The notes beneath the pieces were generated by a model. The model was not told the DNA's origin. It saw nothing but the letters and a program-made list of their open reading frames with translations, and made no database searches. Shown here one piece after another: positions 1 to 8,750 of a DNA stretch of 64,000 nucleotides. The stretch is from Sinorhizobium shofinae. GTDB taxonomy: Bacteria > Pseudomonadota > Alphaproteobacteria > Rhizobiales > Rhizobiaceae. The translations under genes and the position numbers were made by a program. How positions within the stretch are numbered: position 1 is the first letter of the stretch; every line of letters begins with the position of its first letter. The DNA is taken from contig MBFK01000145.1 of assembly GCA_001704765.1 (NCBI GenBank), positions 1-64,000 of the forward strand. Direction: 5' to 3'.

Positions 1-82
1 GGTCCTCCGAGAATCACTGAAGCTTCGACAACCTCAGATTTCCCGGCCAGGGCCGAATGGACAACCTCCTGAAAGCTCACAT

Positions 83-892
83 CTAGAGCTTGCCTTGCGG
101 GCCGGCGAGAAGGGTGGCGGCGCCGATGATCGGGCCCGGCGTTTCCGCATCCTTCATCGATTGCAACAGGATGGCGCAACCGCTGTTGCCGCGCCCCTCG
201 ATCAGCACCGAGGCGGGCAGCGTGAATTGGGCGGCCTTGCCGTCCCACATGCCGATGGTCTGGATGTCCTTGACCGCGTGCCAATAGGCGATCTGTTTGC
301 CTTTGTTTTCGCCTCTTTCGACCTTGACCTCCCTGGCCCGGTCGAAATAGACGACGACGACATTCGCCTTGCCCTCGCCGGCGCCGACCTTGATGGAGAT
401 TTCCTCGCCGCCCATCGAGGCATCGACCGGCACGGCGAGCCCGCCGCCGCTGGCACTCATCGTCGTCAGACGGGTCTTGATCGCCTGCAGGTCGGAGCCG
501 TTCACATGGTCGCGCCCGTTGAGGACCACCTGGGGCGTGTAGACGCCGCTGCGGCCGAGCATCCGGGCATAGGCATATTGCCGCTCGGTGTTTTCCTTGG
601 TGGCGAGCGTGTCGGTCCAACCGAGATAATTCCAGTAGTCGACATGGTAGGCGAGCGCCACGACGTCGCCCTCGTCGACGAGCGTCTTCAATGCGGCGTC
701 GGCCGGCGGACAGGACGAACAGCCCTGGCTGGTAAAGAGCTCGACGACACCCTTGATCGCCTTGCCGTTGTCCGCCGCCGCCGTGCCGCCGATGGCGCCG
801 AGAAGCCCTATCGTCAGGGCCAGGCGGCGGATCATTGGCGTCGAGGCGAATGTCATGGCTTCACTTGCGTTTGTCAGGCGGGCGTCGTTCAT
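83..892 (-). CDS. DUF1223 family secreted thioredoxin-like protein
   Basis: The 269-residue frame encodes a protein of the DUF1223 family, whose members have a thioredoxin-like fold and no settled function. A hydrophobic stretch at residues 21-40, ending near TAAA-D, looks like a signal peptide, so the protein is probably exported. A CxxC pair (C58, C61) sits in QGCSSCPPAD, the place of a thioredoxin active site, which suggests a redox role. The start is uncertain: Met1, Met13 (856) and Met20 (835) all lack a clear ribosome binding site, and starting at Met20 leaves a compact signal peptide. It lies on the same strand as and downstream of acnA, separated from it by a terminator. Confidence 0.8.
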   Translation of the reverse strand: MNDARLTNASEAMTFASTPMIRRLALTIGLLGAIGGTAAADNGKAIKGVVELFTSQGCSSCPPADAALKTLVDEGDVVALAYHVDYWNYLGWTDTLATKENTERQYAYARMLGRSGVYTPQVVLNGRDHVNGSDLQAIKTRLTTMSASGGGLAVPVDASMGGEEISIKVGAGEGKANVVVVYFDRAREVKVERGENKGKQIAYWHAVKDIQTIGMWDGKAAQFTLPASVLIEGRGNSGCAILLQSMKDAETPGPIIGAATLLAGPQGKL

Positions 893-1028
893 CAGGGGAG
901 TACATTACATACGACGGCCCGGTTTCAACAGAAAGTCACGTTGGAGTGACCTGACGCTAAGTTGGGGAAAACTGGCGGATAGGCGCGCCGGACCTAGCGG
1001 CGGGCCTGTTTCACCGGAGGGCCGGCAG

Positions 1029-1061
1029 CAAAAAGCCGGGGCATCGGCTGATGCCCCGGCT
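1029..1061 (-). terminator. Intrinsic terminator of acnA
   Basis: Read on the minus strand, AGCCGGGGCATC pairs with GATGCCCCGGCT around a four-base loop and is followed by a run of T. It begins about 60 bases after the acnA stop codon, so it most likely ends the acnA transcript before the DUF1223 gene. Confidence 0.8.
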
Positions 1062-1123
1062 AGATCAATTGACAAGCGGGATGCGGCGGAAAACCTTCAT
1101 CCAGCTCCGCTCAGACGACCGGC

Positions 1124-3814
1124 TCAGGCTGCGAGATCGCGCAGAACCGTCTGCAGAATGCCGCCATTGTTGACGTAGGTGACCTCATCCAGCGTGTCGA
1201 TGCGGCAGATGAGCGGCACTTCCTTCACCGAACCGTCGCCATAGGTGATCTTGGCGACGCGCCTTTCGCGCGGCTGGACATTGGCGAGACCTTCGATCGT
1301 CACGACCTCGTCGCCCTTGAGACCGAGCGAGTCCCAGGTCATGCCCTGCTCGAAGACGAAGGGAACGACGCCCATGCCGACGAGGTTCGAGCGATGGATG
1401 CGCTCGAAGGACTGGGCGATCACGGCCTTGACGCCGAGCAGGTTGGTGCCTTTGGCAGCCCAGTCGCGCGACGATCCGTTGCCGTATTCGACGCCGGCGA
1501 AGATGACCAGCGGAACGCCCTCTTCCTTGTACTTCATGGCCGCATCGTAGATCGACATCTCTTCCTTGGAGGGATAGTGGATCGTGTAGCCACCTTCCTT
1601 ACCGTTCGGACCCAGCATGTGGTTGCGGATGCGGATATTGGCGAAGGTGCCGCGCATCATCACTTCGTGGTTGCCACGGCGCGTGCCGTACTGGTTGAAA
1701 TCGGCAACGCCGACGCCGTGCTCTAGCAGGTAGCTACCTGCCGGCGACGCGGCCTTGATCGAGCCGGCCGGCGAAATATGGTCGGTGGTGATCTTGTCGC
1801 CGAAAAGGCCGAGGACGCGGGCGCCCTTGATGTCGGAAATGCCGGAGCCCTTCTTGCCCATGCCGACGAAGTAGGGCGGGTTCTGGACATAGGTGGAGGC
1901 CTCGTCCCAGGCATAGGTCTGGCCGGCCGGAACCTGAACCGCCTGCCAGTTGGCGTCACCCTTGAAGACGTCCGCGTACTTGGACGCATAGAGCTCGCGG
2001 GTCACATACTTGAAGATGAAGTCCTGGATTTCCTGCGAGGTCGGCCAGATGTCCTTGAGGTAGACCGGCTTGCCGTCCTTGTCTTCGCCGATCGGCTCCG
2101 TGGTCAGGTCCTTCTGGACCGTGCCGGCGAGGGCGTATGCGACGACGAGCGGCGGCGAAGCAAGGTAGTTCGCCTGGACGTCCGGCGAGATGCGGCCTTC
2201 AAAGTTGCGGTTGCCGGAGAGCACCCCGGCGGCAATCAGGCCCTTGTCGTTGATCGCCTTCGAGATCGGGCCCGGCAGAGGACCGGAGTTGCCGATGCAG
2301 GTGGTGCAGCCGAAACCGACCAGGTTGAAGCCGAGCTTGTCGAGATCGGTCTGCAGGCCGGACTTCGCCAGATATTCACCAACGACCTGCGATCCGGGTG
2401 CGAGCGAGGTCTTGACCCACGGCTTGGTCTTCAGGCCCCTGGCGACGGCGTTGCGGGCGAGCAGGCCGGCCGCGATCAGTACCGACGGGTTCGAGGTGTT
2501 GGTGCAGGAGGTGATCGCGGCGATCGCAACGTCGCCGTGTCCAAGGTCGAAATCCGTGCCTTCGACGGCATAGCGGTTCGAAAGCTGGCCGGGTTTCTTG
2601 TAGTCGTTTTCGAGCGCGGTTGCGAAGCCGGAGGCGATGTTCTCGAGCGAGATGCGCCCTTCCGGGCGCTTGGGGCCAGCCATCGACGGCACGACGTCGC
2701 CGAGGTCGAGTTCCAGCGTGTCGGTGAAAACGAGGTCGGAACCGTCGCCTTCGCGCCACATGCCCTGTGCCTTCGAATAGGCTTCGACGAGCGCGATACG
2801 CTGCTCTTCACGGCCTGACATCGTCAGGTAGTTGATCGTTTCGGCGTCGACCGGGAAGAAGCCGCAGGTCGCGCCGTATTCCGGACCCATGTTGCCGATC
2901 GTTGCGCGGTCGGCGAGCGTCATGTTGTCGAGGCCCGGGCCGAAGAATTCGACGAACTTCGAGACCACGCCCTTCTTGCGCAGCATCTGCACGACAGTCA
3001 GCACCAGGTCGGTCGCCGTGACGCCTTCCTTGAGCTTGCCCGTCAGCTTGAAGCCGATGACTTCCGGCAAAAGCATCGAGACCGGCTGGCCGAGCATGGC
3101 GGCTTCGGCCTCGATGCCGCCGACGCCCCAGCCGAGTACGCCGAGGCCGTTGATCATCGTGGTGTGGCTGTCGGTGCCGACGCAAGTATCCGGGTAAGCG
3201 GTGATTTCGCCGTTTTCTTCGCGGGTCCAGACCGTCTGGCCGAGATATTCCAGATTGACCTGATGACAGATGCCGGTGCCGGGCGGCACGACGCGGAAGT
3301 TCTTGAAGGCCTGCTGGCCCCACTTGAGGAAGCGGTAGCGCTCACCATTGCGCTGGTACTCCAGCTCGACGTTGCGGGCAAAGGCCTGCGGCGTGCCGAA
3401 TTCGTCGACGATGACCGAGTGGTCGATGACGAGGTCGACGGGAACGAGCGGATTGATCTTCTCAGGGTCACCGCCGAGCGAGACCATGGCGTCGCGCATC
3501 GCCGCGAGGTCGACGACGGCCGGAACGCCGGTGAAGTCCTGCATCAGCACGCGCGCCGGACGGTAGGCGATTTCGTTTTCCGCAGTGCCCTTGTCGCTGA
3601 GCCATGCGGCGACGTTTTCGATGTCCTTCTTGGTGACCGAGCGGTCGTCCTCATTGCGCAGCAGGTTTTCCAGCAGCACCTTCATCGAATAGGGAAGCTT
3701 GGATACACCGGCAAGGCCGTTCGCTTCCGCTTTCGGCAGGCTGTAATAGACATAATCCACGCCATTGACGGTGAGCGTGGAGCGACAATTGAAGCTGTCT
3801 AGGGACTTGGACAC
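1124..3814 (-). CDS. acnA: Aconitate hydratase A
   Basis: This 896-residue protein is the TCA-cycle aconitase that isomerises citrate to isocitrate using a [4Fe-4S] cluster. The three cluster cysteines are visible: C437 in SCTNTS and C503/C506 in CTTCIGNSG. Length and colinearity match bacterial AcnA/IRP-type aconitases over the whole chain. I chose the GTG at 3814, giving [10 protein letters not shown]..., because family similarity begins there and GGGG lies a few bases upstream. The open frame runs on to 4024, but that extension does not look like protein. It is divergent from the ccm operon, and a strong terminator follows. Confidence 0.97.
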   Translation of the reverse strand: MSKSLDSFNCRSTLTVNGVDYVYYSLPKAEANGLAGVSKLPYSMKVLLENLLRNEDDRSVTKKDIENVAAWLSDKGTAENEIAYRPARVLMQDFTGVPAVVDLAAMRDAMVSLGGDPEKINPLVPVDLVIDHSVIVDEFGTPQAFARNVELEYQRNGERYRFLKWGQQAFKNFRVVPPGTGICHQVNLEYLGQTVWTREENGEITAYPDTCVGTDSHTTMINGLGVLGWGVGGIEAEAAMLGQPVSMLLPEVIGFKLTGKLKEGVTATDLVLTVVQMLRKKGVVSKFVEFFGPGLDNMTLADRATIGNMGPEYGATCGFFPVDAETINYLTMSGREEQRIALVEAYSKAQGMWREGDGSDLVFTDTLELDLGDVVPSMAGPKRPEGRISLENIASGFATALENDYKKPGQLSNRYAVEGTDFDLGHGDVAIAAITSCTNTSNPSVLIAAGLLARNAVARGLKTKPWVKTSLAPGSQVVGEYLAKSGLQTDLDKLGFNLVGFGCTTCIGNSGPLPGPISKAINDKGLIAAGVLSGNRNFEGRISPDVQANYLASPPLVVAYALAGTVQKDLTTEPIGEDKDGKPVYLKDIWPTSQEIQDFIFKYVTRELYASKYADVFKGDANWQAVQVPAGQTYAWDEASTYVQNPPYFVGMGKKGSGISDIKGARVLGLFGDKITTDHISPAGSIKAASPAGSYLLEHGVGVADFNQYGTRRGNHEVMMRGTFANIRIRNHMLGPNGKEGGYTIHYPSKEEMSIYDAAMKYKEEGVPLVIFAGVEYGNGSSRDWAAKGTNLLGVKAVIAQSFERIHRSNLVGMGVVPFVFEQGMTWDSLGLKGDEVVTIEGLANVQPRERRVAKITYGDGSVKEVPLICRIDTLDEVTYVNNGGILQTVLRDLAA

Positions 3815-4083
3815 TGGAAATACCCCGTTCCGTCTGATCGCCAAAAACTGACGTACGAACGCCCGAGCGCTTGTGAAGCGCGAAATGGGATGCGGGTGCG
3901 GCCATTTCCGCTGTCCGTACGTGGAATATCGTTCCATGTTCGGCGCTTGGATGATATTCACGCCGACCGCTGGCGTGTTGGCCGCCTTATAGATAATTTC
4001 TCCAAATCGTGCCAGACCAACCAAGGGTCAATCGGAACTTTTTTTGCTCTCCAGAAAAGAGCGTCAAGGAAAGCTTGAAATTG

Positions 4084-4707
4084 ATGCGCCTACTGGTTGA
4101 AGTTTTGAGTGCGAGGCGCGGCGAAGATCTGATTTTCCACGATATTTCCTTTGCACTTTCTGCCGGGGAAGCGCTCGTGGTGACGGGGCCGAACGGCTCG
4201 GGAAAGTCGACCCTGCTGCGCGTCCTGGCGGGCCTTCTTCAGGCAGAATCGGGACGGGTATCACTCGAGGACGGGCCTTCCGGTTTTGAGCATCCGCACG
4301 AGCTCAGCCACTATCTCGGTCACCGCAATGCGATGAAGCGGGAATTGACCGTCGAGGAAAATCTTTCCTTCTGGCGGCACTTTCTCGGCAATTCGCCGGG
4401 CGGCTCCGGCATCGATCTCGCTGCGGCCGCCGCGGCCGTCGGCCTTGCCGGCATCACCCATCTGCCTTTCGGCTATCTTTCCGCCGGGCAACAGCGGCGC
4501 ATGGCCATGGCGAAGCTGCTCGTCGCGTATCGGCCGATCTGGATTCTCGACGAGCCCACCGCCGCTCTTGATGCCGGGGCGGACAGGCTCTTTGCCGGGT
4601 TGGTCACGAGCCACCTCGCGCGCGGCGGCATCGTCATTGCCGCCACCCACCAATCGCTGGGGATTGGACAGGCGAAGACGTTGCAGATGACGGGGTTCGC
4701 GCATTGA
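4084..4707 (+). CDS. ccmA: Heme exporter ATP-binding protein CcmA
   Basis: This ABC-type ATPase of about 207 residues works with CcmB and CcmC in cytochrome c maturation, releasing heme-loaded CcmE at the inner membrane. The Walker A loop GPNGSGKST, the signature LSAGQQRRMAM and the Walker B box WILDEPTAALD are all present. The ATG at 4084 is preceded by a TTG at 4081, and either could start the protein; the longer upstream frame is unlikely to be translated. It overlaps ccmB by four bases (ATGA-type), so the two are translationally coupled as the first genes of ccmABCDG. Confidence 0.95.
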   Translation: MRLLVEVLSARRGEDLIFHDISFALSAGEALVVTGPNGSGKSTLLRVLAGLLQAESGRVSLEDGPSGFEHPHELSHYLGHRNAMKRELTVEENLSFWRHFLGNSPGGSGIDLAAAAAAVGLAGITHLPFGYLSAGQQRRMAMAKLLVAYRPIWILDEPTAALDAGADRLFAGLVTSHLARGGIVIAATHQSLGIGQAKTLQMTGFAH

Positions 4708-5363
4708 TCGCTCTCTTCTTCCGTGACCTGAAGCTTTCGGTGCGCGCCGGCGGGGGTGCGATGATCGGTGTGCTCTTCTTCATGACGGTCGTCTCGGTCA
4801 TCCCCTTCGGCGTCGGGCCGGATCTCAATCTGCTCGCACGGATCGGCCCGGCGATCCTCTGGATCGGCGCGCTGCTCGCCGCGCTTCTCGGCCTCGACCG
4901 GCTCTTCCAGGCCGAGCGCGAAGACGGCTCGCTCGATCTGCTTCTGATGCAGGAGACGCCGCTACTCCTTACCGTTTTCGTCAAATGCACCGCCCATTGG
5001 GCTGCCACTGGCCTGCCGCTGGTCGTCGCCTCGCCATTTCTCGGCCTCTTCATGAACATGGACGAGCTTGCCATCGGCGCGACAATGCTCACCCTACTTG
5101 CCGGGACGCCGGCGATCACCTTCATCGGGGCGGTCGGCGCGGCCGTTGCGGTGGCCCTGCCACGCGGCGGGCTGCTCGTCTCGATCCTCGTGCTGCCGCT
5201 CGCGATCCCCGTGTTGATTTTCGGGGTCAGCGCGGTCTATGCGGCGGTCGAAGATCCCGCCCCCTTTCTGCCGCCTTTCATGATATTGATGGCAATAACC
5301 CTGTTCTTTGCGGTGATCGGACCGGTGGCGGCGGCTGCGGCCCTCAGGCATTCGGCCGACTAA
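4704..5363 (+). CDS. ccmB: Heme exporter permease CcmB
   Basis: This 219-residue integral membrane protein has about six hydrophobic segments and is the permease partner of CcmA in cytochrome c biogenesis. The N-terminal FFRDLKLSVRAGG stretch and the overall size match the family. It overlaps the end of ccmA. A 125-base spacer containing a palindromic repeat and a GC hairpin separates it from ccmC. Confidence 0.95.
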   Translation: MIALFFRDLKLSVRAGGGAMIGVLFFMTVVSVIPFGVGPDLNLLARIGPAILWIGALLAALLGLDRLFQAEREDGSLDLLLMQETPLLLTVFVKCTAHWAATGLPLVVASPFLGLFMNMDELAIGATMLTLLAGTPAITFIGAVGAAVAVALPRGGLLVSILVLPLAIPVLIFGVSAVYAAVEDPAPFLPPFMILMAITLFFAVIGPVAAAAALRHSAD

Positions 5364-5384
5364 AGCGTATTCATGCGGCGCGCA

Positions 5385-5430
5385 TGTCGTTGTCCCAAAA
5401 CCGCCGCGCACGTTTGGGCGACAAGCATTG
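5385..5430. repeat. Intergenic palindromic repeat, copy 1
   Basis: An imperfect palindrome is centred on GTCCCAAAACCGC...TTTGGGCGACA. A close relative lies at 43036-43079. Two copies in unrelated intergenic spaces suggest a dispersed rhizobial repeat rather than a ccm-specific regulator. Confidence 0.65.
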
Positions 5431-5458
5431 ACGCAATTGTGATTGACCAGGGTCAATT

Positions 5459-5477
5459 GCGGAAGGAGGCCTTCCGC
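5459..5477 (+). promoter_or_regulatory. Leader hairpin upstream of ccmC
   Basis: GCGGAAGG and CCTTCCGC pair perfectly around a three-base loop, ending about 14 bases before the ccmC start. It has no T tract, so it is not a normal terminator. A role in translation or mRNA stability is inference only. Confidence 0.4.
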
Positions 5478-5488
5478 GTTAAAGAGCC

Positions 5489-6262
5489 GTGATGAGCGAA
5501 AACAGCCTGGCTATCCGCAAATTCAGCGATCTCGCCAACCCGACCCGGTTCCTGGCGCTGGCTGATCGCGTGCTGCCGTGGATGGCTGGTCTTACGATAT
5601 TGCTCTTCGCCGTCGGCCTCTGGCTCTCCTTCACCACCGAGGGCGACTACCAGCAGGGCGAGACGGTGCGCATCATGTATGTGCACGTGCCATCCGCATG
5701 GCTTTCGATGATGTGCTACACGGTGATGGCGATCTCGGCGCTCGGCACGCTGGTGTGGCGCCATCCACTCGCCGATGTTTCGGCCAGGGCGGCCGCGCCA
5801 ATCGGCGCCTCCTTCACCTTCCTGGCGCTCGTCACCGGTTCGCTCTGGGGCAAGCCGATGTGGGGCACCTGGTGGGTGTGGGATGCGCGGCTGACTTCCG
5901 TCTTCGTGCTCTTCCTCATGTATCTCGGGCTGATGGCGCTCAACCGCGCTATGGAGGATCCCGCCCGTTCGGCGCGCGTTTCGGCCGTGCTGGTGCTGGT
6001 CGGCTTCGTCAATATCCCGATCATCAAATTCTCGGTCGAATGGTGGAACACCCTGCACCAGCCGGCAAGCGTCATGCGCCTAGACGGGCCGACGATCGAT
6101 CCGGAATTCCTGTGGCCGCTGATGATCATGGCGGTTGCCTTCACGCTGCTGTTCTTCACGCTGCACATCGCCGCGATGCGCAACGAGATCTGGCGCCGCC
6201 GGGTGACGTCGCTCAGGCGCCAGGCGGCCCGCAATGCCGGACGGGAGTCACTCGCGCCATGA
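5489..6262 (+). CDS. ccmC: Heme transporter CcmC
   Basis: This membrane protein of about 257 residues and six hydrophobic segments presents heme to CcmE. The tryptophan-rich periplasmic motif of the family, MWGTWWVWDARLTS, is present. Two adjacent ATG codons (5489 and 5492) could start it. Its stop overlaps the start of ccmD, consistent with one ccmCDG transcription and translation unit. Confidence 0.95.
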   Translation: MMSENSLAIRKFSDLANPTRFLALADRVLPWMAGLTILLFAVGLWLSFTTEGDYQQGETVRIMYVHVPSAWLSMMCYTVMAISALGTLVWRHPLADVSARAAAPIGASFTFLALVTGSLWGKPMWGTWWVWDARLTSVFVLFLMYLGLMALNRAMEDPARSARVSAVLVLVGFVNIPIIKFSVEWWNTLHQPASVMRLDGPTIDPEFLWPLMIMAVAFTLLFFTLHIAAMRNEIWRRRVTSLRRQAARNAGRESLAP

Positions 6263-6435
6263 TGAGCCATGCAGCCTATGTGATTGCCAGCTATGCCGTC
6301 GCCTGCGCCACGGTGGCGGGGCTCGTCTTCTGGGTCATCGGCGACGGCCGCGCCCGGCGGCGCGAATTGAAGTCGCTCGAGGCCGCCGGCATTCGCCGCC
6401 GTTCGGCGGAAGCTCCAGGCGGAGAGGCCCAATGA
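6259..6435 (+). CDS. ccmD: Heme exporter protein CcmD
   Basis: This is a 58-residue protein with one transmembrane helix (residues about 5-27) followed by a basic cytoplasmic stretch, RARRREL. CcmD is the small subunit that stabilises CcmABC and helps release holo-CcmE. Two in-frame ATGs (6259, 6262) overlap the ccmC stop, and its own stop overlaps the ccmG start. Position between ccmC and ccmG and the one-helix topology support the call; its sequence alone is weakly informative. Confidence 0.85.
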   Translation: MMSHAAYVIASYAVACATVAGLVFWVIGDGRARRRELKSLEAAGIRRRSAEAPGGEAQ

Positions 6436-7043
6436 CGAGCACCCAGGCGCCGCAGCCGGACGAGCGCAGGCCCGGCGCCTTGCGCTATCTGCTCGCGGCC
6501 CTTCCGCTTTTGATCTTCGCGGCGCTTGCGCTGATCTTCTGGAGCCAGTTGAACTCCGGCAGGGACATCAGCGAAATCCCCTCCGCCTTGATCGGCACCA
6601 AGGCACCGAAGCTCGACCTGCCGCCGCTCGAAGGCGCCACGACGCCTGCCGGCCAGCCGATGCCGGCGCTTACCGATGCTGCCGTCAAGGGCAGGCTGAC
6701 CCTCGTCAATGTCTGGGCCTCCTGGTGCGTGCCGTGCCGCCAGGAGCATCCGATCATCCTGGAACTGTCCAAGGACCCGCGTCTTACCGTCGTCGGCATC
6801 AACTACAAGGACCGCAACGACAATGCGCTTCGGTTCCTGGGCGAGCTCGGCAATCCGTTTACGGCGGTCGGCGTCGATCCGAACGGCAAGGCGGCGATCG
6901 ACTGGGGCGTATATGGCATTCCGGAGTCCTTCCTCGTCGGCGCCGACGGCACGATCCTCTACAAGCGCGCCGGCCCCTTCGACGAGCAGACCCTCAAGAA
7001 AGGCTTGCTGCCGGCCATCGAGAAGGCGCTGGCCGGCTCGTAA
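6432..7043 (+). CDS. ccmG: Cytochrome c biogenesis thiol:disulfide interchange protein (CcmG/DsbE)
   Basis: This 203-residue protein has an N-terminal membrane anchor (about residues 17-38) and a periplasmic thioredoxin domain with the active site WASWCVPCRQEHP. CcmG reduces apocytochrome c thiols before heme ligation. The GxxPESFLVG stretch around the cis-proline is typical of DsbE. The ATG at 6432 overlaps the ccmD stop. It is the last gene of the ccm block; a repeat-rich spacer follows. Confidence 0.95.
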   Translation: MTSTQAPQPDERRPGALRYLLAALPLLIFAALALIFWSQLNSGRDISEIPSALIGTKAPKLDLPPLEGATTPAGQPMPALTDAAVKGRLTLVNVWASWCVPCRQEHPIILELSKDPRLTVVGINYKDRNDNALRFLGELGNPFTAVGVDPNGKAAIDWGVYGIPESFLVGADGTILYKRAGPFDEQTLKKGLLPAIEKALAGS

Positions 7044-7079
7044 GCGCCAGCTAAAAGCGCGGTGTATCGCCAGGGCCGC

Positions 7080-7290
7080 CTCGTACTTTCCCCATCCCTG
7101 TGCTCGGCACAAGGATCCAGCCACGGTGCGTCCGCACCGTGAATGACCGTAAGAGCAGAAAGGAGCCGCAGTCATTGCTGCTCCAAAACGCGTCTCGCTT
7201 TCCACGCGGGACGAGTTTCAAAGGGCTCAAGCGGGCGCCGCAAGCCTCTTCTCCCCGCAAGCGGTGAGAAGGTCGCGGCAGCGGGACGGG
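7080..7290. repeat. Two short palindromic repeat elements in the ccmG/UPF0314 spacer
   Basis: The spacer 7044-7318 holds no gene. It contains a palindrome of the form CACGGTGCG-TCCGCACCGTG (near 7122-7142) with flanking CCCCATCCCTGTGC sequence. A second element built on CTTCTCCCCGCAAGCGG (near 7235-7270) resembles other dispersed copies in this window. Confidence 0.6.
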
Positions 7291-7318
7291 GGCAAAAAAA
7301 ACGCGGCGAAAACGCGCG

Positions 7319-7909
7319 CTAAAGCCCCGCCTGCCACGCCTTGACCGCATCGAGCGGCCAGACGAGCATCAGCACGTTGAGCGTCAGGTTGTCGTGGATG
7401 ATCCAGCCGGTGAAGAGCTCGAGGACGATCGCGATAGTGATCGTTACCGCTACCGGCAGCCGCGAGGCCAGCAGGAAGCCAGCCGCCATGGCGAGCGTGT
7501 CCATGGTGGAATTCAGGATGCTGTCGCCGAAATAGTCGAGCGAGATTGTCGCCGAGCGATAGCGGTTGATCACCATCGGCGTGTTTTCGGCGATCTCCCA
7601 GGCGGACTCAATCACGGTCGCAAGCAGCAGGCGGGTGCTCAAGGGCTTGCCGCGCAGCAGGAGATATCCGAGGCCGTAGAAAAGGAAACCGTGAATGATG
7701 TGGGACGGCGTGTACCAGTCGGTGATGTGCTGCGAGTTGCCGCTGGAATTGACGACGCCCTCCCATAATTTCACGTAGCCGCATTCGCAGATCCACAGCC
7801 GCCCCATCAGGTGCTGCGTCAGGATCTGGATCGCGACGACGCCGAGGCAGGCGATCAGCCAGATCCAGGCGTGCCGTCTATTGTCTTCGGTACCGGCCGC
7901 GATCGTCAC
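7319..7909 (-). CDS. UPF0314 / DUF2585 membrane protein
   Basis: This 196-residue protein of the UPF0314 (DUF2585) family is common in Rhizobiales; its function is not established. Several hydrophobic segments are visible (residues about 15-35, 65-85, 135-155, 160-180). Conserved-looking motifs include [14 protein letters not shown] and [16 protein letters not shown], whose histidines and acidic residues lie between helices. It overlaps the end of the septation-protein gene by four bases, so the two are probably co-translated. Confidence 0.85.
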   Translation of the reverse strand: MTIAAGTEDNRRHAWIWLIACLGVVAIQILTQHLMGRLWICECGYVKLWEGVVNSSGNSQHITDWYTPSHIIHGFLFYGLGYLLLRGKPLSTRLLLATVIESAWEIAENTPMVINRYRSATISLDYFGDSILNSTMDTLAMAAGFLLASRLPVAVTITIAIVLELFTGWIIHDNLTLNVLMLVWPLDAVKAWQAGL

Positions 7910-8538
7910 TCGGCACCTTCCTGTTCCAGCGAGTGCTTCATGATCAGCGGCATCTGAGCAAGGGTGAAAAGAATGGTGATCGGCATCGTTCCCCAGACCT
8001 TGAAGGCGACCCAGAAATCCGTCGAGAAGGAACGCCAGACGATCTCGTTCAGGACCGCGAGGAACAGGAAGAACACGCCCCAGCGGATCGTCAGCTTGCG
8101 CCAGCCGTCCTCGTCCAGCTTGAAGGCGGCGTGGAAGACATAGCCGAGCAGCGACTTGCCGAACAGCAGCCCGCCGAGCAGGATTGCGCCGAAAAGCGTG
8201 TTGACGATGGTCGGCTTCATCTTGATGAAGGTGTCGTTTTGCAGCCAGAGCGTCAGCGCGCCGAAGACAAAGACGACGATGCCGGAGATGAGCGGCATCA
8301 TCGGCAGGGTGCGCGTCATGATCCAGGAGGCGATGAGCGCAGCGGCCGTCGCCGCCATGAACAGGCCGGTGGCGATAAAGATTGGCCCGCCGAGCTCTGC
8401 AAGCACGGGAAAGCGGCTTGCCAGCCAGTCGCCGCGCGAATTGGCGAAGAAGAAGACCATGAGCGGCCCGAGCTCCAGCACGAGCTTCAGGAGCGGGCTT
8501 ACCTCCGTCCGCGGCTTGGCGGCCTCGATTGTCGACAT
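7906..8538 (-). CDS. ispZ: Inner membrane-spanning septation protein A (YciB/IspZ)
   Basis: This 210-residue polytopic protein of the YciB/IspZ family affects cell-envelope integrity and septation. It contains the family stretches [13 protein letters not shown] near the N terminus and [14 protein letters not shown] in the middle, with about five to six hydrophobic helices. I chose the ATG at 8538 because AGGAT lies just upstream and family similarity starts at [10 protein letters not shown]. It is followed directly by the UPF0314 gene and preceded by ftsY on the same strand. Confidence 0.92.
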   Translation of the reverse strand: MSTIEAAKPRTEVSPLLKLVLELGPLMVFFFANSRGDWLASRFPVLAELGGPIFIATGLFMAATAAALIASWIMTRTLPMMPLISGIVVFVFGALTLWLQNDTFIKMKPTIVNTLFGAILLGGLLFGKSLLGYVFHAAFKLDEDGWRKLTIRWGVFFLFLAVLNEIVWRSFSTDFWVAFKVWGTMPITILFTLAQMPLIMKHSLEQEGAE

Positions 8539-8750
8539 GTGCGGATCCTGTTCTTGCATCACTTCAATCACATTCATGAGTTTGGACGGACGCAATCGAG
8601 ATTCATGAATGTTGTCACGTCTGCTTGCGCGGGACGCGGGCGGAAGCGGCTTCCACTTCCTCGTCCCGCTCCCTCGCTGCTCATAACACCAGCATTGCGG
8701 CAAAACCATATCAGCCGCCGCCTCGGCTGCAAGCGCTTCCCGTCTCTTGA

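Noticed and set aside
95..949. Long open frame antisense to the DUF1223 gene
   Set aside because: It mirrors the high-GC codon bias of the real gene, has no recognisable protein features, and the minus-strand frame has a signal peptide and a CxxC motif.
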